From: Alphaproteobacteria bacterium
GTDB taxonomy: Bacteria > Pseudomonadota > Alphaproteobacteria > Rhizobiales > Devosiaceae
Assembly (NCBI GenBank): GCA_018820005.1
Contig: JAHJOS010000192.1
Span: 1-7,297, forward strand
Length of the DNA: 7,297 bases
Reading direction: 5' to 3'
Each line of letters opens with the position of its first letter. Position 1 is the first letter of the stretch. The notes under the pieces are model-generated. The model saw only the letters and a program-made list of their open reading frames with translations, did no database searches and was not told the origin of the DNA. Positions 1 through 6,274 of the stretch are shown piece by piece. The position numbers were made by a program, and so were the translations under genes.

Positions 1-662
1 ACCGGAATGCGCAGCAGCGTCTCCCACACCTTGACCTCGAAATCGGTGCCGATCAGCACCACCCGCACTGGGCGTTCCGGTGACCAGTGCGCGGGATCAA
101 ACGCCTGCGCCACCATTGGGGCAATGCGGGCATCGTCGCGCGTGAAGCGCGCATTGGGCCAGCGATTGGCGAGGTCCTCGAAGGCCTGTTCGACGCTGGT
201 ATCGGCATCGGCAAAGCCCAGGCCCGACATGCCGTAGTCGGTGGCCGTTACCACAGCCATGCCGAATGGCGAGGGCGCTGCGCCCCAGATCATGTCGAGC
301 CCCGCCCCGCCGGCACGAAAGATGCCGGGCGGCATGGCTTCATAGGTCACGAACAGATCATGCAGGCGCGAGGTGGAACTGAGACCCACCGCATAGGTGG
401 TATCGAGCACGCTCTCCTGCCCGCGCAAAAGGCTCTTGGCATGGTCGAGCGCGACGGCCTGGGCAAAACTCTTGGGGCTGAGGCCGCACCAGCGGCGGAA
501 GAGATCGGTCAATTGCCGCTCGGTCAGCCCCAGGGCCCTTGAGAATCGACCGAGGTCGGCCACATCCGGACCGTTTTCGCTGAGATAGCGGATGGCGGCC
601 TGAATGGTCTGGTAGTCGCTGGTGCCATCAAGCCGGACAATCTGGTTCACGGGTTCACCCAT
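1..662 (-). CDS. Ada-like AraC-HTH / methylated-DNA-protein-cysteine methyltransferase fusion, partial (C-terminus outside window)
   Basis: The visible 220 residues, translated from the minus strand, match the two-domain proteins that join an AraC-type helix-turn-helix to an O6-alkylguanine-DNA alkyltransferase. Residues about 18-115 are the AraC domain, with typical phrases such as LTDLFRRWCGLSPKSFAQ and a second helix-turn-helix around SSTSRLHDLFVTYEAMPPG. From about residue 126 (GAAPSPFGMAVVTATDYG) the methyltransferase N-terminal domain begins, and the window ends inside FEVKVWETLLRIP, just before the expected PCHR active-site cysteine. The family removes alkyl groups from guanine O6 onto its own cysteine, and Ada-type members also act as transcription factors for the repair response. 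The metal-binding N-terminal Ada domain of the E. coli protein is absent, as in the shorter class. The start at 662 is the ATG that gives the usual family N-terminus, although no clear ribosome binding site precedes it; GTG at 647 is an alternative. It lies 62 bases downstream of the DUF2244 gene on the same strand and may be co-transcribed with it. Confidence 0.88.
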   Translation of the reverse strand, partial: MGEPVNQIVRLDGTSDYQTIQAAIRYLSENGPDVADLGRFSRALGLTERQLTDLFRRWCGLSPKSFAQAVALDHAKSLLRGQESVLDTTYAVGLSSTSRLHDLFVTYEAMPPGIFRAGGAGLDMIWGAAPSPFGMAVVTATDYGMSGLGFADADTSVEQAFEDLANRWPNARFTRDDARIAPMVAQAFDPAHWSPERPVRVVLIGTDFEVKVWETLLRIP

Positions 663-724
663 CGTGTGCGCAACGTCTAGGAGGGCGGGTCTAGCGCGGG
701 GCTGCGGCCGTGACGACCCGGTTT

Positions 725-1210
725 TTACCGCTGATCAGCGCGGGCCCGGCGCAGTGCGGTACCCAGGGCCTTGGCAAAGCTCGACCGGTCCTCGACGCTG
801 AGGAAGGCGCCCACCACCAGTTCATCCTCGCCCTGGCGCAGCCGGATAGCGGTGGTCTTTTCATTGGCGTCGCGTGTCAGCAGCAACCGAACGGCGGTCG
901 GCTGGAAGCGCCTAAGGGTGCGCGCGCCGCGCCGGTCCGTACTCTGCCATTCGATCTGGTCGGCCCAAACCGTGACGCGCTCGCGGCGACGGCCTTTGCC
1001 GCGCAGTGTCAGCACCAGCGCGATGGTCGCGCCGGCCAGCACCATGAGGGCCGCAACCAGTTCGAGCGCCACGGGCACCAGCAGCAGCCACGGGGCAACA
1101 AACAGCAAGGCCGACAGGCCAGTCAGCAACCAGCCGTCACGCTTGGTCAGGGCGCGATGCGGCGTCAGCTCTGCGGCAAGCAGCGGCGTTGTTGTGGTTT
1201 TGGTGTGCAT
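725..1210 (-). CDS. DUF2244 family membrane protein
   Basis: This 161-residue protein has two adjacent hydrophobic helices (about residues 27-46 and 49-69), a short basic turn (RGKGRRRE), and a C-terminal soluble strand-rich domain. That domain ends in VVGAFLSVEDRSSFAKALGTALRRA, which resembles the closing motif of DUF2244 proteins, and the N-terminal LTPHRAL is also typical. It is probably an inner-membrane protein with its soluble domain in the cytoplasm; the biochemical function of the family is unknown. The open frame extends upstream to 1333, but that would overlap nth, so the ATG at 1208-1210 is chosen, with an AGGGGA-like purine stretch about 16 bases upstream (rather far). It is divergent from nth with a 54-base gap and lies upstream of the Ada-like gene, so the three may form a DNA-repair-associated neighbourhood. 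That functional link is inferred from position only. Confidence 0.85.
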   Translation of the reverse strand: MHTKTTTTPLLAAELTPHRALTKRDGWLLTGLSALLFVAPWLLLVPVALELVAALMVLAGATIALVLTLRGKGRRRERVTVWADQIEWQSTDRRGARTLRRFQPTAVRLLLTRDANEKTTAIRLRQGEDELVVGAFLSVEDRSSFAKALGTALRRARADQR

Positions 1211-1235
1211 TGGCCAGACGGTCTCTTCCCCTGTA

Positions 1236-1241
1236 GTTATA
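1236..1241 (-). promoter_or_regulatory. Candidate -10 box for the DUF2244 gene
   Basis: On the minus strand the 54-base divergent gap contains TATAAC, five of six matches to the sigma-70 -10 consensus, 25 bases upstream of the DUF2244 ATG. At the ideal 17-base distance the -35 region is poor (TCTCTT); TTGGCT lies only 13 bases upstream of the -10. No convincing plus-strand promoter for nth is visible in the same gap. Confidence 0.3.
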
Positions 1242-1252
1242 GCGCCAGATTC

Positions 1253-1256
1253 GGAG
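1253..1256 (+). promoter_or_regulatory. Ribosome binding site that fixes the nth start
   Basis: GGAG lies 8 bases before the ATG at 1265. It decides the start of nth: the same frame stays open back to about 710, but that upstream stretch reads as low-complexity shadow of the DUF2244 gene and has no family similarity. Confidence 0.7.
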
Positions 1257-1264
1257 CCAAGAGA

Positions 1265-1954
1265 ATGCCTGCGAACAAAAAAGTGAAGTCGCTGCCCCGG
1301 GCCGATGTCGAGGCCATCTTCGCGCGCTTCCACCAGATTGAGCCCGAACCCAAGGGTGAGCTCGATTATAGCAACGCATTCACACTTCTGGTCGCGGTCG
1401 TGCTGTCGGCCCAGGCCACCGATCTAGGGGTCAACAAAGCCACTAAGGTGTTGTTTCAGCTGGCGCCGAGTCCAGCCGCGATGGTGGCGCTGGGTCAGGA
1501 CGCCATCGAGCAGCATATCCGCACCATCGGCCTGTTTCGCACCAAGGCCAAAAATGTATTCCTGCTCAGCCAGCAATTGCTGGATTTGCATGGCGGCGAA
1601 GTGCCGGCGGACCGAGAAGCGCTCGAAGCGCTGCCGGGGGTCGGGCGCAAGACGGCCAATGTGGTGCTCAATATATTCTTCAAGCAGCCCACCATCGCCG
1701 TGGATACCCATCTGTTCCGCGTCGGCAATCGCACCGGCATGGCGGTGGCCAAAACGCCGCTGGCGGTGGAACAGATCCTGCTCAAGGTGATCCCCGGCCA
1801 ATATATGCTGCATGCGCATCACTGGCTGATCCTGCATGGGCGCTATATCTGCAAGGCGCGCACGCCCGAATGCTGGCGCTGCCCGATTGCACAGTGGTGC
1901 CGCTACAGCCCCAAGACACCCGCGCCCAACAAGCCGCTGCCGGCCCATGTCTAG
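1265..1954 (+). CDS. nth: Endonuclease III (DNA glycosylase / AP lyase)
   Basis: This 229-residue protein is a full-length endonuclease III. The enzyme excises oxidised pyrimidines and cleaves the strand at the abasic site by beta-elimination, starting base excision repair. Visible diagnostics are the helix-hairpin-helix LPGVGRKTANVVLN with catalytic Lys129, the second catalytic residue Asp147 in TIAVDTHLFRVGNRT, the segment HHWLILHGRYIC, and a [4Fe-4S] cluster motif of four cysteines at 196, 203, 206 and 212 with the classic 6-2-5 spacing. The N-terminal AFTLLVAVVLSAQATD is also canonical. Length and all catalytic residues are intact. The start is set by the GGAG at 1253. It is divergent from the DUF2244 gene and converges with the DUF2214 gene, whose stop is 3 bases away. 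Confidence 0.97.
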   Translation: MPANKKVKSLPRADVEAIFARFHQIEPEPKGELDYSNAFTLLVAVVLSAQATDLGVNKATKVLFQLAPSPAAMVALGQDAIEQHIRTIGLFRTKAKNVFLLSQQLLDLHGGEVPADREALEALPGVGRKTANVVLNIFFKQPTIAVDTHLFRVGNRTGMAVAKTPLAVEQILLKVIPGQYMLHAHHWLILHGRYICKARTPECWRCPIAQWCRYSPKTPAPNKPLPAHV

Positions 1955-1957
1955 GCG

Positions 1958-2413
1958 CTAGACGCTGCCGTAGCCCCGCGCCATGGCGGCGGCGAAGAGC
2001 GGGATCAACGCCAGTCCGATGACCTGCAGGTGGATGAAGCGGCGGGATTTGGCGATTGCACCAGCGCTCGGGGCAAAGCCGGGATCGCTCTTGAGGCGTC
2101 GCGACCAGTTCAGGAACGCCATCGTGGGCTGGACCGACAGCAGACCCACCGCCAGGAACAGCATCATCTTGCCCCAGAACACGTGGTTGCCAAGATAGTA
2201 GCTGGCGTCGGTGCGCCCCAGGAACACCCGGCCAATTCCCGCTGCCAGCACCAGCACGGCCGCGATGCCGTAGTATCTGTCAACGGTGGCAAGCTGGTGG
2301 AGGCGCACGCCACTGATGCCCGGGCGCAGCAGCGCGAATTCGGCCGCGACGATCGCCACTATGGCGAAGACCGAGAGATGATGCGCCATGGTCAGCAGCA
2401 GATCGATATCCAT
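1958..2413 (-). CDS. DUF2214 family integral membrane protein
   Basis: The 151-residue protein has four hydrophobic segments, at about residues 7-28, 48-66, 80-97 and 127-145. It has the features of DUF2214 proteins: an early MAHHLSVF histidine pair (residues 11-12), LATVDRYYGIAAVLVLAAGIGRVFLG, then NHVFWGKMMLFLAVGLLS with His77, and a late RRFIHLQVIGLALIPLFAAAMARG with His128. It is predicted to sit in the inner membrane; the function of the family is not established. Conserved histidines inside or near helices could suggest a cofactor, but this is speculation. The open frame begins at 2452, but the ATG at 2411-2413 is preferred because a GGAG lies 8 bases upstream and the extra 13 residues do not fit the family. 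It is divergent from a TetR regulator, which is therefore its likely regulator. Confidence 0.83.
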   Translation of the reverse strand: MDIDLLLTMAHHLSVFAIVAIVAAEFALLRPGISGVRLHQLATVDRYYGIAAVLVLAAGIGRVFLGRTDASYYLGNHVFWGKMMLFLAVGLLSVQPTMAFLNWSRRLKSDPGFAPSAGAIAKSRRFIHLQVIGLALIPLFAAAMARGYGSV

Positions 2414-2421
2414 TTGCGGCA

Positions 2422-2425
2422 CTCC
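2422..2425 (-). promoter_or_regulatory. Ribosome binding site that fixes the DUF2214 start
   Basis: On the minus strand GGAG lies 8 bases before the ATG at 2413, which supports the shorter 151-residue reading over the longer open frame that begins at 2452. Confidence 0.6.
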
Positions 2426-2434
2426 ACGGGCGCA

Positions 2435-2482
2435 TGTTAACAACGCATACATATATGAAATTCAATGTGAACAATGTCAACA
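2435..2482. promoter_or_regulatory. Candidate TetR operator: three TGTNAACA octamers
   Basis: The divergent region between the DUF2214 and tetR-like genes holds TGTTAACA (2435-2442, a perfect palindrome), TGTGAACA (2466-2473) and TGTCAACA (2475-2482). The three copies differ only at the fourth base. The last two are part of a 10-base near-repeat AATGTSAACA with a 9-base period, and the first is 31 bases (about three helical turns) from the second. The third copy overlaps the regulator's own start codon, so binding could repress both genes. The link to this regulator is inferred from position. Confidence 0.45.
2450..2480 (-). promoter_or_regulatory. Candidate promoter for the DUF2214 gene
   Basis: On the minus strand a perfect TTGACA -35 box (plus positions 2475-2480) is followed, after 19 bases, by TATATG (2450-2455), a four-of-six -10 match; CATATA at 17 bases is an alternative. 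The -35 box coincides with the third TGTNAACA octamer, so a bound repressor there would block polymerase. The long spacer would make the promoter weak or activator-dependent. Confidence 0.4.
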
Positions 2483-3034
2483 CCAAGCAATGCCCCCTAT
2501 CACCACGGCGATCTGCGCCGCGCGCTGCTCGACGCCGCCCTGCTGATTCTGGAACGTGAGGGGGAAACCGGGCTTGGCCTGCGCGATCTGGCGCGTGCCG
2601 TCGGCGTGTCACCGGCAGCGCCCTATCGGCATTTTGATGGCAGGGCGGGGCTGCTCGAGGCGCTTGCCGTCACCGGCTTTCAGCGCTTTACCCGCGCCAT
2701 GGCCGATGTCTCGCTGAGCCAGCCATCCGACCCGCTGGCCGCCATGGGCAAGACCTATGTGCTGTTCGCGCTGAACAATGCGGCGCTGTTCCGCCTGATG
2801 TTTTCGCCCCAGCTCAAGCGCGATAACCGGCCCGGCCTGCGCATGGCTGCCGATGCCGCCTTTGCCACGCTGCGCCATGTCAGTGGCGGCGATGCCCCGG
2901 CGGGCCGCATTGCGGCGCTGGCGGCCTGGGCGCGGGTGCATGGCCTGGCGGTGCTGCTGCTCGACGGCCAGATCGCTATCCAGGCCGGCGAGGATATCGA
3001 CGTGCTGGTGAGCCAGATCATCGAAAACCAGTGA
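2474..3034 (+). CDS. TetR/AcrR family regulator with WHG C-terminal domain
   Basis: The 186-residue protein begins with the YHHGDLRRALLDAALLILE helix typical of this TetR subgroup, followed by the helix-turn-helix in residues about 34-58 (GLRDLARAVGVSPAAPYRHFDGRAGLLEAL). The C-terminal half is helical and contains AAWARVHGLAVLLLDG with Trp152, His156 and Gly157, the WHG signature of a TetR ligand-binding domain class. Such proteins are dimeric DNA-binding repressors released by small ligands; no ligand can be read from the sequence. The ATG at 2474 gives the standard N-terminus, but no good ribosome binding site precedes it. Divergence from the DUF2214 gene over 60 bases suggests local control of that gene and of itself. 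The downstream kinase is 72 bases away on the same strand. Confidence 0.92.
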   Translation: MSTPSNAPYHHGDLRRALLDAALLILEREGETGLGLRDLARAVGVSPAAPYRHFDGRAGLLEALAVTGFQRFTRAMADVSLSQPSDPLAAMGKTYVLFALNNAALFRLMFSPQLKRDNRPGLRMAADAAFATLRHVSGGDAPAGRIAALAAWARVHGLAVLLLDGQIAIQAGEDIDVLVSQIIENQ

Positions 3035-3106
3035 GACATCCGGCGTTGCGCCGACGCCGCCCTTGCTCTAAACCGGCTTTCGGCCCTTTCCAAGCTGGAT
3101 ATTTGC

Positions 3107-4111
3107 ATGACCCAGACCCGCTTTGACGTCCTGACCATCGGCAATGCCATTGTCGATATGATCGTGCCGGTGGACGAGAGCTTCATCCTGGACGAGGGCA
3201 TGAACAAGGGCATCATGCATCTGATCGATACCGATAGGGCCGAAGACCTCTATGGCAAGATGCCGCTCAACCGCCAGCAGATTTCGGGTGGCAGCGCCGC
3301 CAATACCGCCGCCGGCGTTGCCTCGCTGGGCGGCCGCGCCGCCTTTGTCGGCAAGGTGGCCGATGACAGCCTTGGCGACGATTTCGAGACCGACTTCACT
3401 GCCATGGGGGTGCATTACGCTACCTCCCGCCTCAAGAACGGCGCGCTGACCGGGCGCTGCATGATCTTCGTCACCGACGATGGCGAGCGCACCATGAACA
3501 CCTATCTGGGTGCCTGCCAGCAGCTCACCGAACAGGACATCCGCCCCGACGAGATCGGCGGCGCCGCCATCACCTATATGGAAGGCTTTTTGTGGGATCC
3601 GGTGGAGGCCAAGAAGGCTTTCGTGCTCGCCGCCCATTATGCCCACAAGCAGGAACGCGCCACCGCCTTTACCCTCAGCGACCCCTTCTGCGTCGATCGC
3701 TACCGCGCCGAATTCCTCGACCTGATGCGGTCCAAGACCATCGACTACGTCTTTGCCAATATCCATGAGCTCAAATCGCTCTACGAGACCGACGACCTCG
3801 GCGAGGCCGTACGCCAGGTCGCCAAGGATACCGAATTGGCCGCCATCACCATGGGCGCCGATGGCGCCATGGTGATTTACAACGGCGAAGTGACCTCGGT
3901 TCCCGCCTTCCCGATCGATCATGTGGTCGATGCCACCGGCGCCGGCGATCTCTTTGCTGCCGGGTTCCTGCTCGGCATGGCGCGCGGCCAGACGCTCGAA
4001 ACCGCCCTCAAGACCGGGTGCCTCGCAGCCAGCGAAGTGATCTCCCACATCGGCGCCCGCCCGCTGGTCGATCTGCACGATCTGACCCGCCAGCACGGGC
4101 TGGTGGGTTAG
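3107..4111 (+). CDS. PfkB-family carbohydrate kinase, adenosine-kinase-like
   Basis: The 334-residue protein is a complete ribokinase/PfkB-fold kinase. The N-terminus FDVLTIGNAIVDMIVPVD and the substrate-side motif GGSAANTAAGVASLGG (residues 61-76, continuing into AAFVGKVADDSLG) are typical. The nucleotide-side signature DATGAGDLFAAGF lies at residues 275-287, with Asp281 as the expected catalytic base. The overall sequence (FILDEGMNKGIMHLID near residues 26-41, TYMEGFLWDP near 156-164, FANIHELKSLYE near 216-226) resembles the alphaproteobacterial proteins annotated as adenosine kinase, which would phosphorylate adenosine to AMP in purine salvage. The family includes sugar kinases of many specificities, so the exact substrate is uncertain. 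Upstream of the ATG at 3107 only a weak purine stretch is visible. It follows the TetR gene after 72 bases, and no strong terminator separates them. Confidence 0.9.
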   Translation: MTQTRFDVLTIGNAIVDMIVPVDESFILDEGMNKGIMHLIDTDRAEDLYGKMPLNRQQISGGSAANTAAGVASLGGRAAFVGKVADDSLGDDFETDFTAMGVHYATSRLKNGALTGRCMIFVTDDGERTMNTYLGACQQLTEQDIRPDEIGGAAITYMEGFLWDPVEAKKAFVLAAHYAHKQERATAFTLSDPFCVDRYRAEFLDLMRSKTIDYVFANIHELKSLYETDDLGEAVRQVAKDTELAAITMGADGAMVIYNGEVTSVPAFPIDHVVDATGAGDLFAAGFLLGMARGQTLETALKTGCLAASEVISHIGARPLVDLHDLTRQHGLVG

Positions 4112-4150
4112 CTACCCCGCTTATCCCCTGCCCCTGAGGCCATGAGACAT

Positions 4151-4175
4151 TTGCTCCGGACAAGATCCGGGGCAA
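4151..4175. repeat. REP-like palindromic hairpin directly before the MuF toxin gene
   Basis: Two 10-base arms, TTGCTCCGGA (4151-4160) and TCCGGGGCAA (4166-4175), can pair completely with one G-U pair around a 5-base loop. The element ends 3 bases before the ATG at 4179, and its right arm contains the only G-rich stretch that could act as a ribosome binding site for that gene. It resembles the small intergenic palindromes scattered through alphaproteobacterial genomes, and could also serve as a 3' stabiliser or weak terminator for the kinase message. No second copy is seen in this window. Confidence 0.65.
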
Positions 4176-4178
4176 AGC

Positions 4179-5528
4179 ATGGTGTCGACCCATTCTGAGA
4201 ACAGCCAGCAGTTGATCGGCCTGGCCCGGCGCCGGGCCTTTGAGCTCTACCTGCGCAGCGGGCGCAAGCCGGACGCACCGCTGTTGGCTGAGCGCAAGGA
4301 CATCGGGTCCGCGCTGGCTGCTGCAGCCGCTGACCGCGGCATGCCCACAAGCCACTATGTCTGGCGGACCATGCTGGACGACCGGGTCCGCAGGCGGCAC
4401 ATTGAGCGCGAGGGGCATGTGTTTGCCCGCGCCGAGCCACCCTCCGGTGGTCCGCCCGGTACTGAGCCCAATTGCCGTTGCTGGGCCGAGCCCTACTACG
4501 GCGATCCCGCCATACCGGATGCGCTGCAGCCACTCGCCCACGCCTATCAGACCGATACCACGGGCCTGGCGCCCTGGGCCAGCATCGAGACCCTGACCCG
4601 CGCTGACGGCAGCATCGCGCACAGCGTCGTGCTCGCCCGCGACGGCACGCAAATCCAATCCGCGTTCAGCGGCACACTGATAGCGCGGCAAATCACGTTG
4701 GCAACGGGCGAGGTCGTGCGCGTCGATACCAGCGGTGGTGTGCAGTCGATCTACCTCGGCAGTGACCCTCGACCTCTGTTCCAATCAGCCTGGACGGCGC
4801 ACGGTCCCAGGGTAATCCGCGCCCGGCGACACCTGGCCTTTCTGGGCGATGAGCAAACCCTGATTGATCCTGACGTCGAGGGTGATCCCTACGCGTCGGC
4901 ACGCGAACCCTACGGCATTCCAATCCTGCCCAATCTGGGTGGCCTGATCGCTCTGGCGCTGGTCTCGCTCCACTCGATGCTGCGGGCGGCGCCAGCCAGT
5001 CAGGGACTGGGTGAGAAGGATGAACCGGTTCTAGCCATCAAGGCTTGGGCCGTGAATGGAAATCGGCAACCAGTTCCAGTTCTGGTGGGAAGCCTGACAG
5101 AAGAGCAACTGCGCCAGCACTGCCGATTTTTGCCCGACGTACAAAACTGGACCGACGATGCGGCCGCCCTGCTGGCCGACAAAAAGCCGATCCTCCCGGA
5201 AAGGACGTGGGGATCATTGGTGCATGGTGTGATCAAGCGGACGATCGATGCCCTGAAGAAGTCTAGCCCATTCATCTACGACAGTTTGCGGCCTGAGATT
5301 TCCTTCGCTCCAAATATTACTGGACCGGTGCCCTACGGGCGCAAGGGCAGCACGCGGCTTGATGTCGTCGAGGATCGAAGCGAGGAAGAGGGCGTGCTCT
5401 GCGACTATGACGTCAAGACGGGGCGGGAGGGCCTAACCGTGAGCAGACTGAAAGAAATTGCCGATCGACTGTCAAAAAGCTACCCTGGCATCACAATCTA
5501 CATCATCGAAGTGCGACCGAGGCTATGA
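4179..5528 (+). CDS. MuF-domain polymorphic toxin with predicted PD-(D/E)XK nuclease C-terminus
   Basis: This 449-residue protein appears modular. Residues about 15-105 match the C-terminal signature of phage Mu F-like head morphogenesis proteins: Y60-V-W62-R-T, DDRVR (67-71), His74, Gly79, PP (87-88), PG (93-94) and NCRCW (98-102). Residues about 130-225 are rich in short strands (LARDGTQI, LATGEVVRV, GGVQSIYLG) and look like a linker domain. Residues about 246-268 form a hydrophobic stretch that may cross or enter a membrane. Residues about 340-449 fit the restriction-endonuclease fold order of helix, strands, helix, strand: a helix (SLVHGVIKRTIDALKK), E373 in RPEISF, D395 in STRLDVVE, D411-V-K413 in LCDYDVKTG, a helix (SRLKEIADRL) and the strand ITIYIIEV. 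Proteins pairing MuF with C-terminal toxin domains are known from temperate phages. The next gene overlaps by 4 bases, as expected for immunity. The MuF part is shorter than a phage head protein, and no phage genes adjoin it. An in-frame stop at 4143 limits the start; ATG 4179 is the first ATG. Nuclease activity is inferred, not shown. Confidence 0.75.
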   Translation: MVSTHSENSQQLIGLARRRAFELYLRSGRKPDAPLLAERKDIGSALAAAAADRGMPTSHYVWRTMLDDRVRRRHIEREGHVFARAEPPSGGPPGTEPNCRCWAEPYYGDPAIPDALQPLAHAYQTDTTGLAPWASIETLTRADGSIAHSVVLARDGTQIQSAFSGTLIARQITLATGEVVRVDTSGGVQSIYLGSDPRPLFQSAWTAHGPRVIRARRHLAFLGDEQTLIDPDVEGDPYASAREPYGIPILPNLGGLIALALVSLHSMLRAAPASQGLGEKDEPVLAIKAWAVNGNRQPVPVLVGSLTEEQLRQHCRFLPDVQNWTDDAAALLADKKPILPERTWGSLVHGVIKRTIDALKKSSPFIYDSLRPEISFAPNITGPVPYGRKGSTRLDVVEDRSEEEGVLCDYDVKTGREGLTVSRLKEIADRLSKSYPGITIYIIEVRPRL

Positions 5529-6274
5529 CGACAATCGCGGAGGTCAAGAAATGGGTGCGACCAATTCTGGCTGAGCACGCAGATTTGGCACTAAAACCGC
5601 GCATGCTTTACATGCGTCCGGTGCGCCACGTTCATCGGTACATCCACTTTCTTGGCTCTTCTGACCGAACTCATCCCAAGCCTACAGCCGTTTTCCTGAT
5701 TTTGTTTGCCCCCCCGACGGGGCGGCTGAGCGATAACTGGTGGCGCGAATTGATCGTCGGCTGGTCGACCGACGCCGGTTTTCAGGACATATTGGCGGCT
5801 CATGTCAGGCAGACATTGGACTATCCCTTCCGGCCCCTGGCTGAGATCGAGGACCTTTACCACCTGATGCAGGAAAGCCGCCTGCACTGGCAGCACGGAG
5901 AGTTGCGGCGCTTGTCGAGCGATGCCTTCCTCCACGCCTCCGTCCTCGCCGCCCTTGGCCGCTTGCCGGAGGCTTGCGCTGTAGCACAGGCCTATATCGA
6001 CAAGGAGGAGGGGAACTGGCGGGAAATCAGGGCGGAGGCCGAGGTCCTGCTAGACAAGCCGAGAAAGCGATCCGAGGGACAATCGCGCATCCAGCTGGCA
6101 GACCGCTTTCTCAAGCCGATGGACGAGATGCGGCAGCTTATCGCACGCGCCAGCATCAACGACCGGCCCGGAGTCGCACACCTGCTGCATGAGTGGGAAA
6201 AGCAGAATGCCCGGCGCCTTGAGGTCGAAGACGACTGGGAGCCCACACCCTTCCCGCTCGAACGGGACCTTTAG
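5525..6274 (+). CDS. Unrecognised protein, putative immunity partner of the MuF nuclease toxin
   Basis: I do not recognise this 249-residue protein with certainty. It has no signal peptide and no membrane segment. The first 115 residues (LKPRMLYMRPVRHVHRYIHFLGSSDRT near 23-49, then WWRELIVGWS near 72-81) resemble alphaproteobacterial hypothetical proteins that carry an RPVRH motif, with a distant feel of DUF4304-type proteins. The second half is helical and charged, with SSDAFLHASVLAALGRLPEACAVAQAYI (131-158) reading like a TPR-like helical pair. Its ATG overlaps the toxin stop (ATGA, 5525-5528), with GAGG just upstream inside the toxin gene, so translation is coupled. In polymorphic toxin loci the gene immediately after the toxin usually encodes its inhibitor, hence the proposed role. 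Base composition is lower in GC than the neighbours: 53% by hand count over 5581-5700, against 67% over 3301-3420 in the kinase. Confidence 0.6.
   Translation: MTTIAEVKKWVRPILAEHADLALKPRMLYMRPVRHVHRYIHFLGSSDRTHPKPTAVFLILFAPPTGRLSDNWWRELIVGWSTDAGFQDILAAHVRQTLDYPFRPLAEIEDLYHLMQESRLHWQHGELRRLSSDAFLHASVLAALGRLPEACAVAQAYIDKEEGNWREIRAEAEVLLDKPRKRSEGQSRIQLADRFLKPMDEMRQLIARASINDRPGVAHLLHEWEKQNARRLEVEDDWEPTPFPLERDL

Noticed and set aside
87..542. Open frame of 151 residues on the plus strand
   Set aside because: It is antisense to the Ada-like gene, which has two recognisable domains on the minus strand.
710..1264. N-terminal extension of nth to a 414-residue protein
   Set aside because: The extension is antisense to the DUF2244 gene, has no endonuclease III similarity, and a good GGAG precedes the ATG at 1265.
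3041..3053. Small hairpin CGGCG-TTG-CGCCG after the TetR gene, as a terminator
   Set aside because: The stem is only 5 bp with a 3-base loop and no following T-run; by chance such stems are frequent at this GC content.
3068..4096. Long open frame of 342 residues on the minus strand opposite the kinase gene
   Set aside because: It is glycine/alanine/histidine-rich with no recognisable motif and lies wholly antisense to a well-supported PfkB kinase; such shadows are common in high-GC coding DNA.
4179..4493. Reading the MuF-like region as evidence for a prophage
   Set aside because: No capsid, portal, terminase, tail, integrase or att-like repeat is seen on either side; the flanking genes are ordinary chromosomal metabolism genes.
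4008..4784. Open frame of 258 residues on the minus strand opposite the MuF toxin N-terminus
   Set aside because: Composition is shadow-like (repeated arginine, glycine, alanine), and the plus strand carries the clear MuF signature.
6252..6267. Inverted repeat TCCCG-6 bases-CGGGA in the tail of the immunity gene, as a terminator between convergent genes
   Set aside because: Five base pairs and no T-run; it lies inside the coding sequence and is too weak to call.
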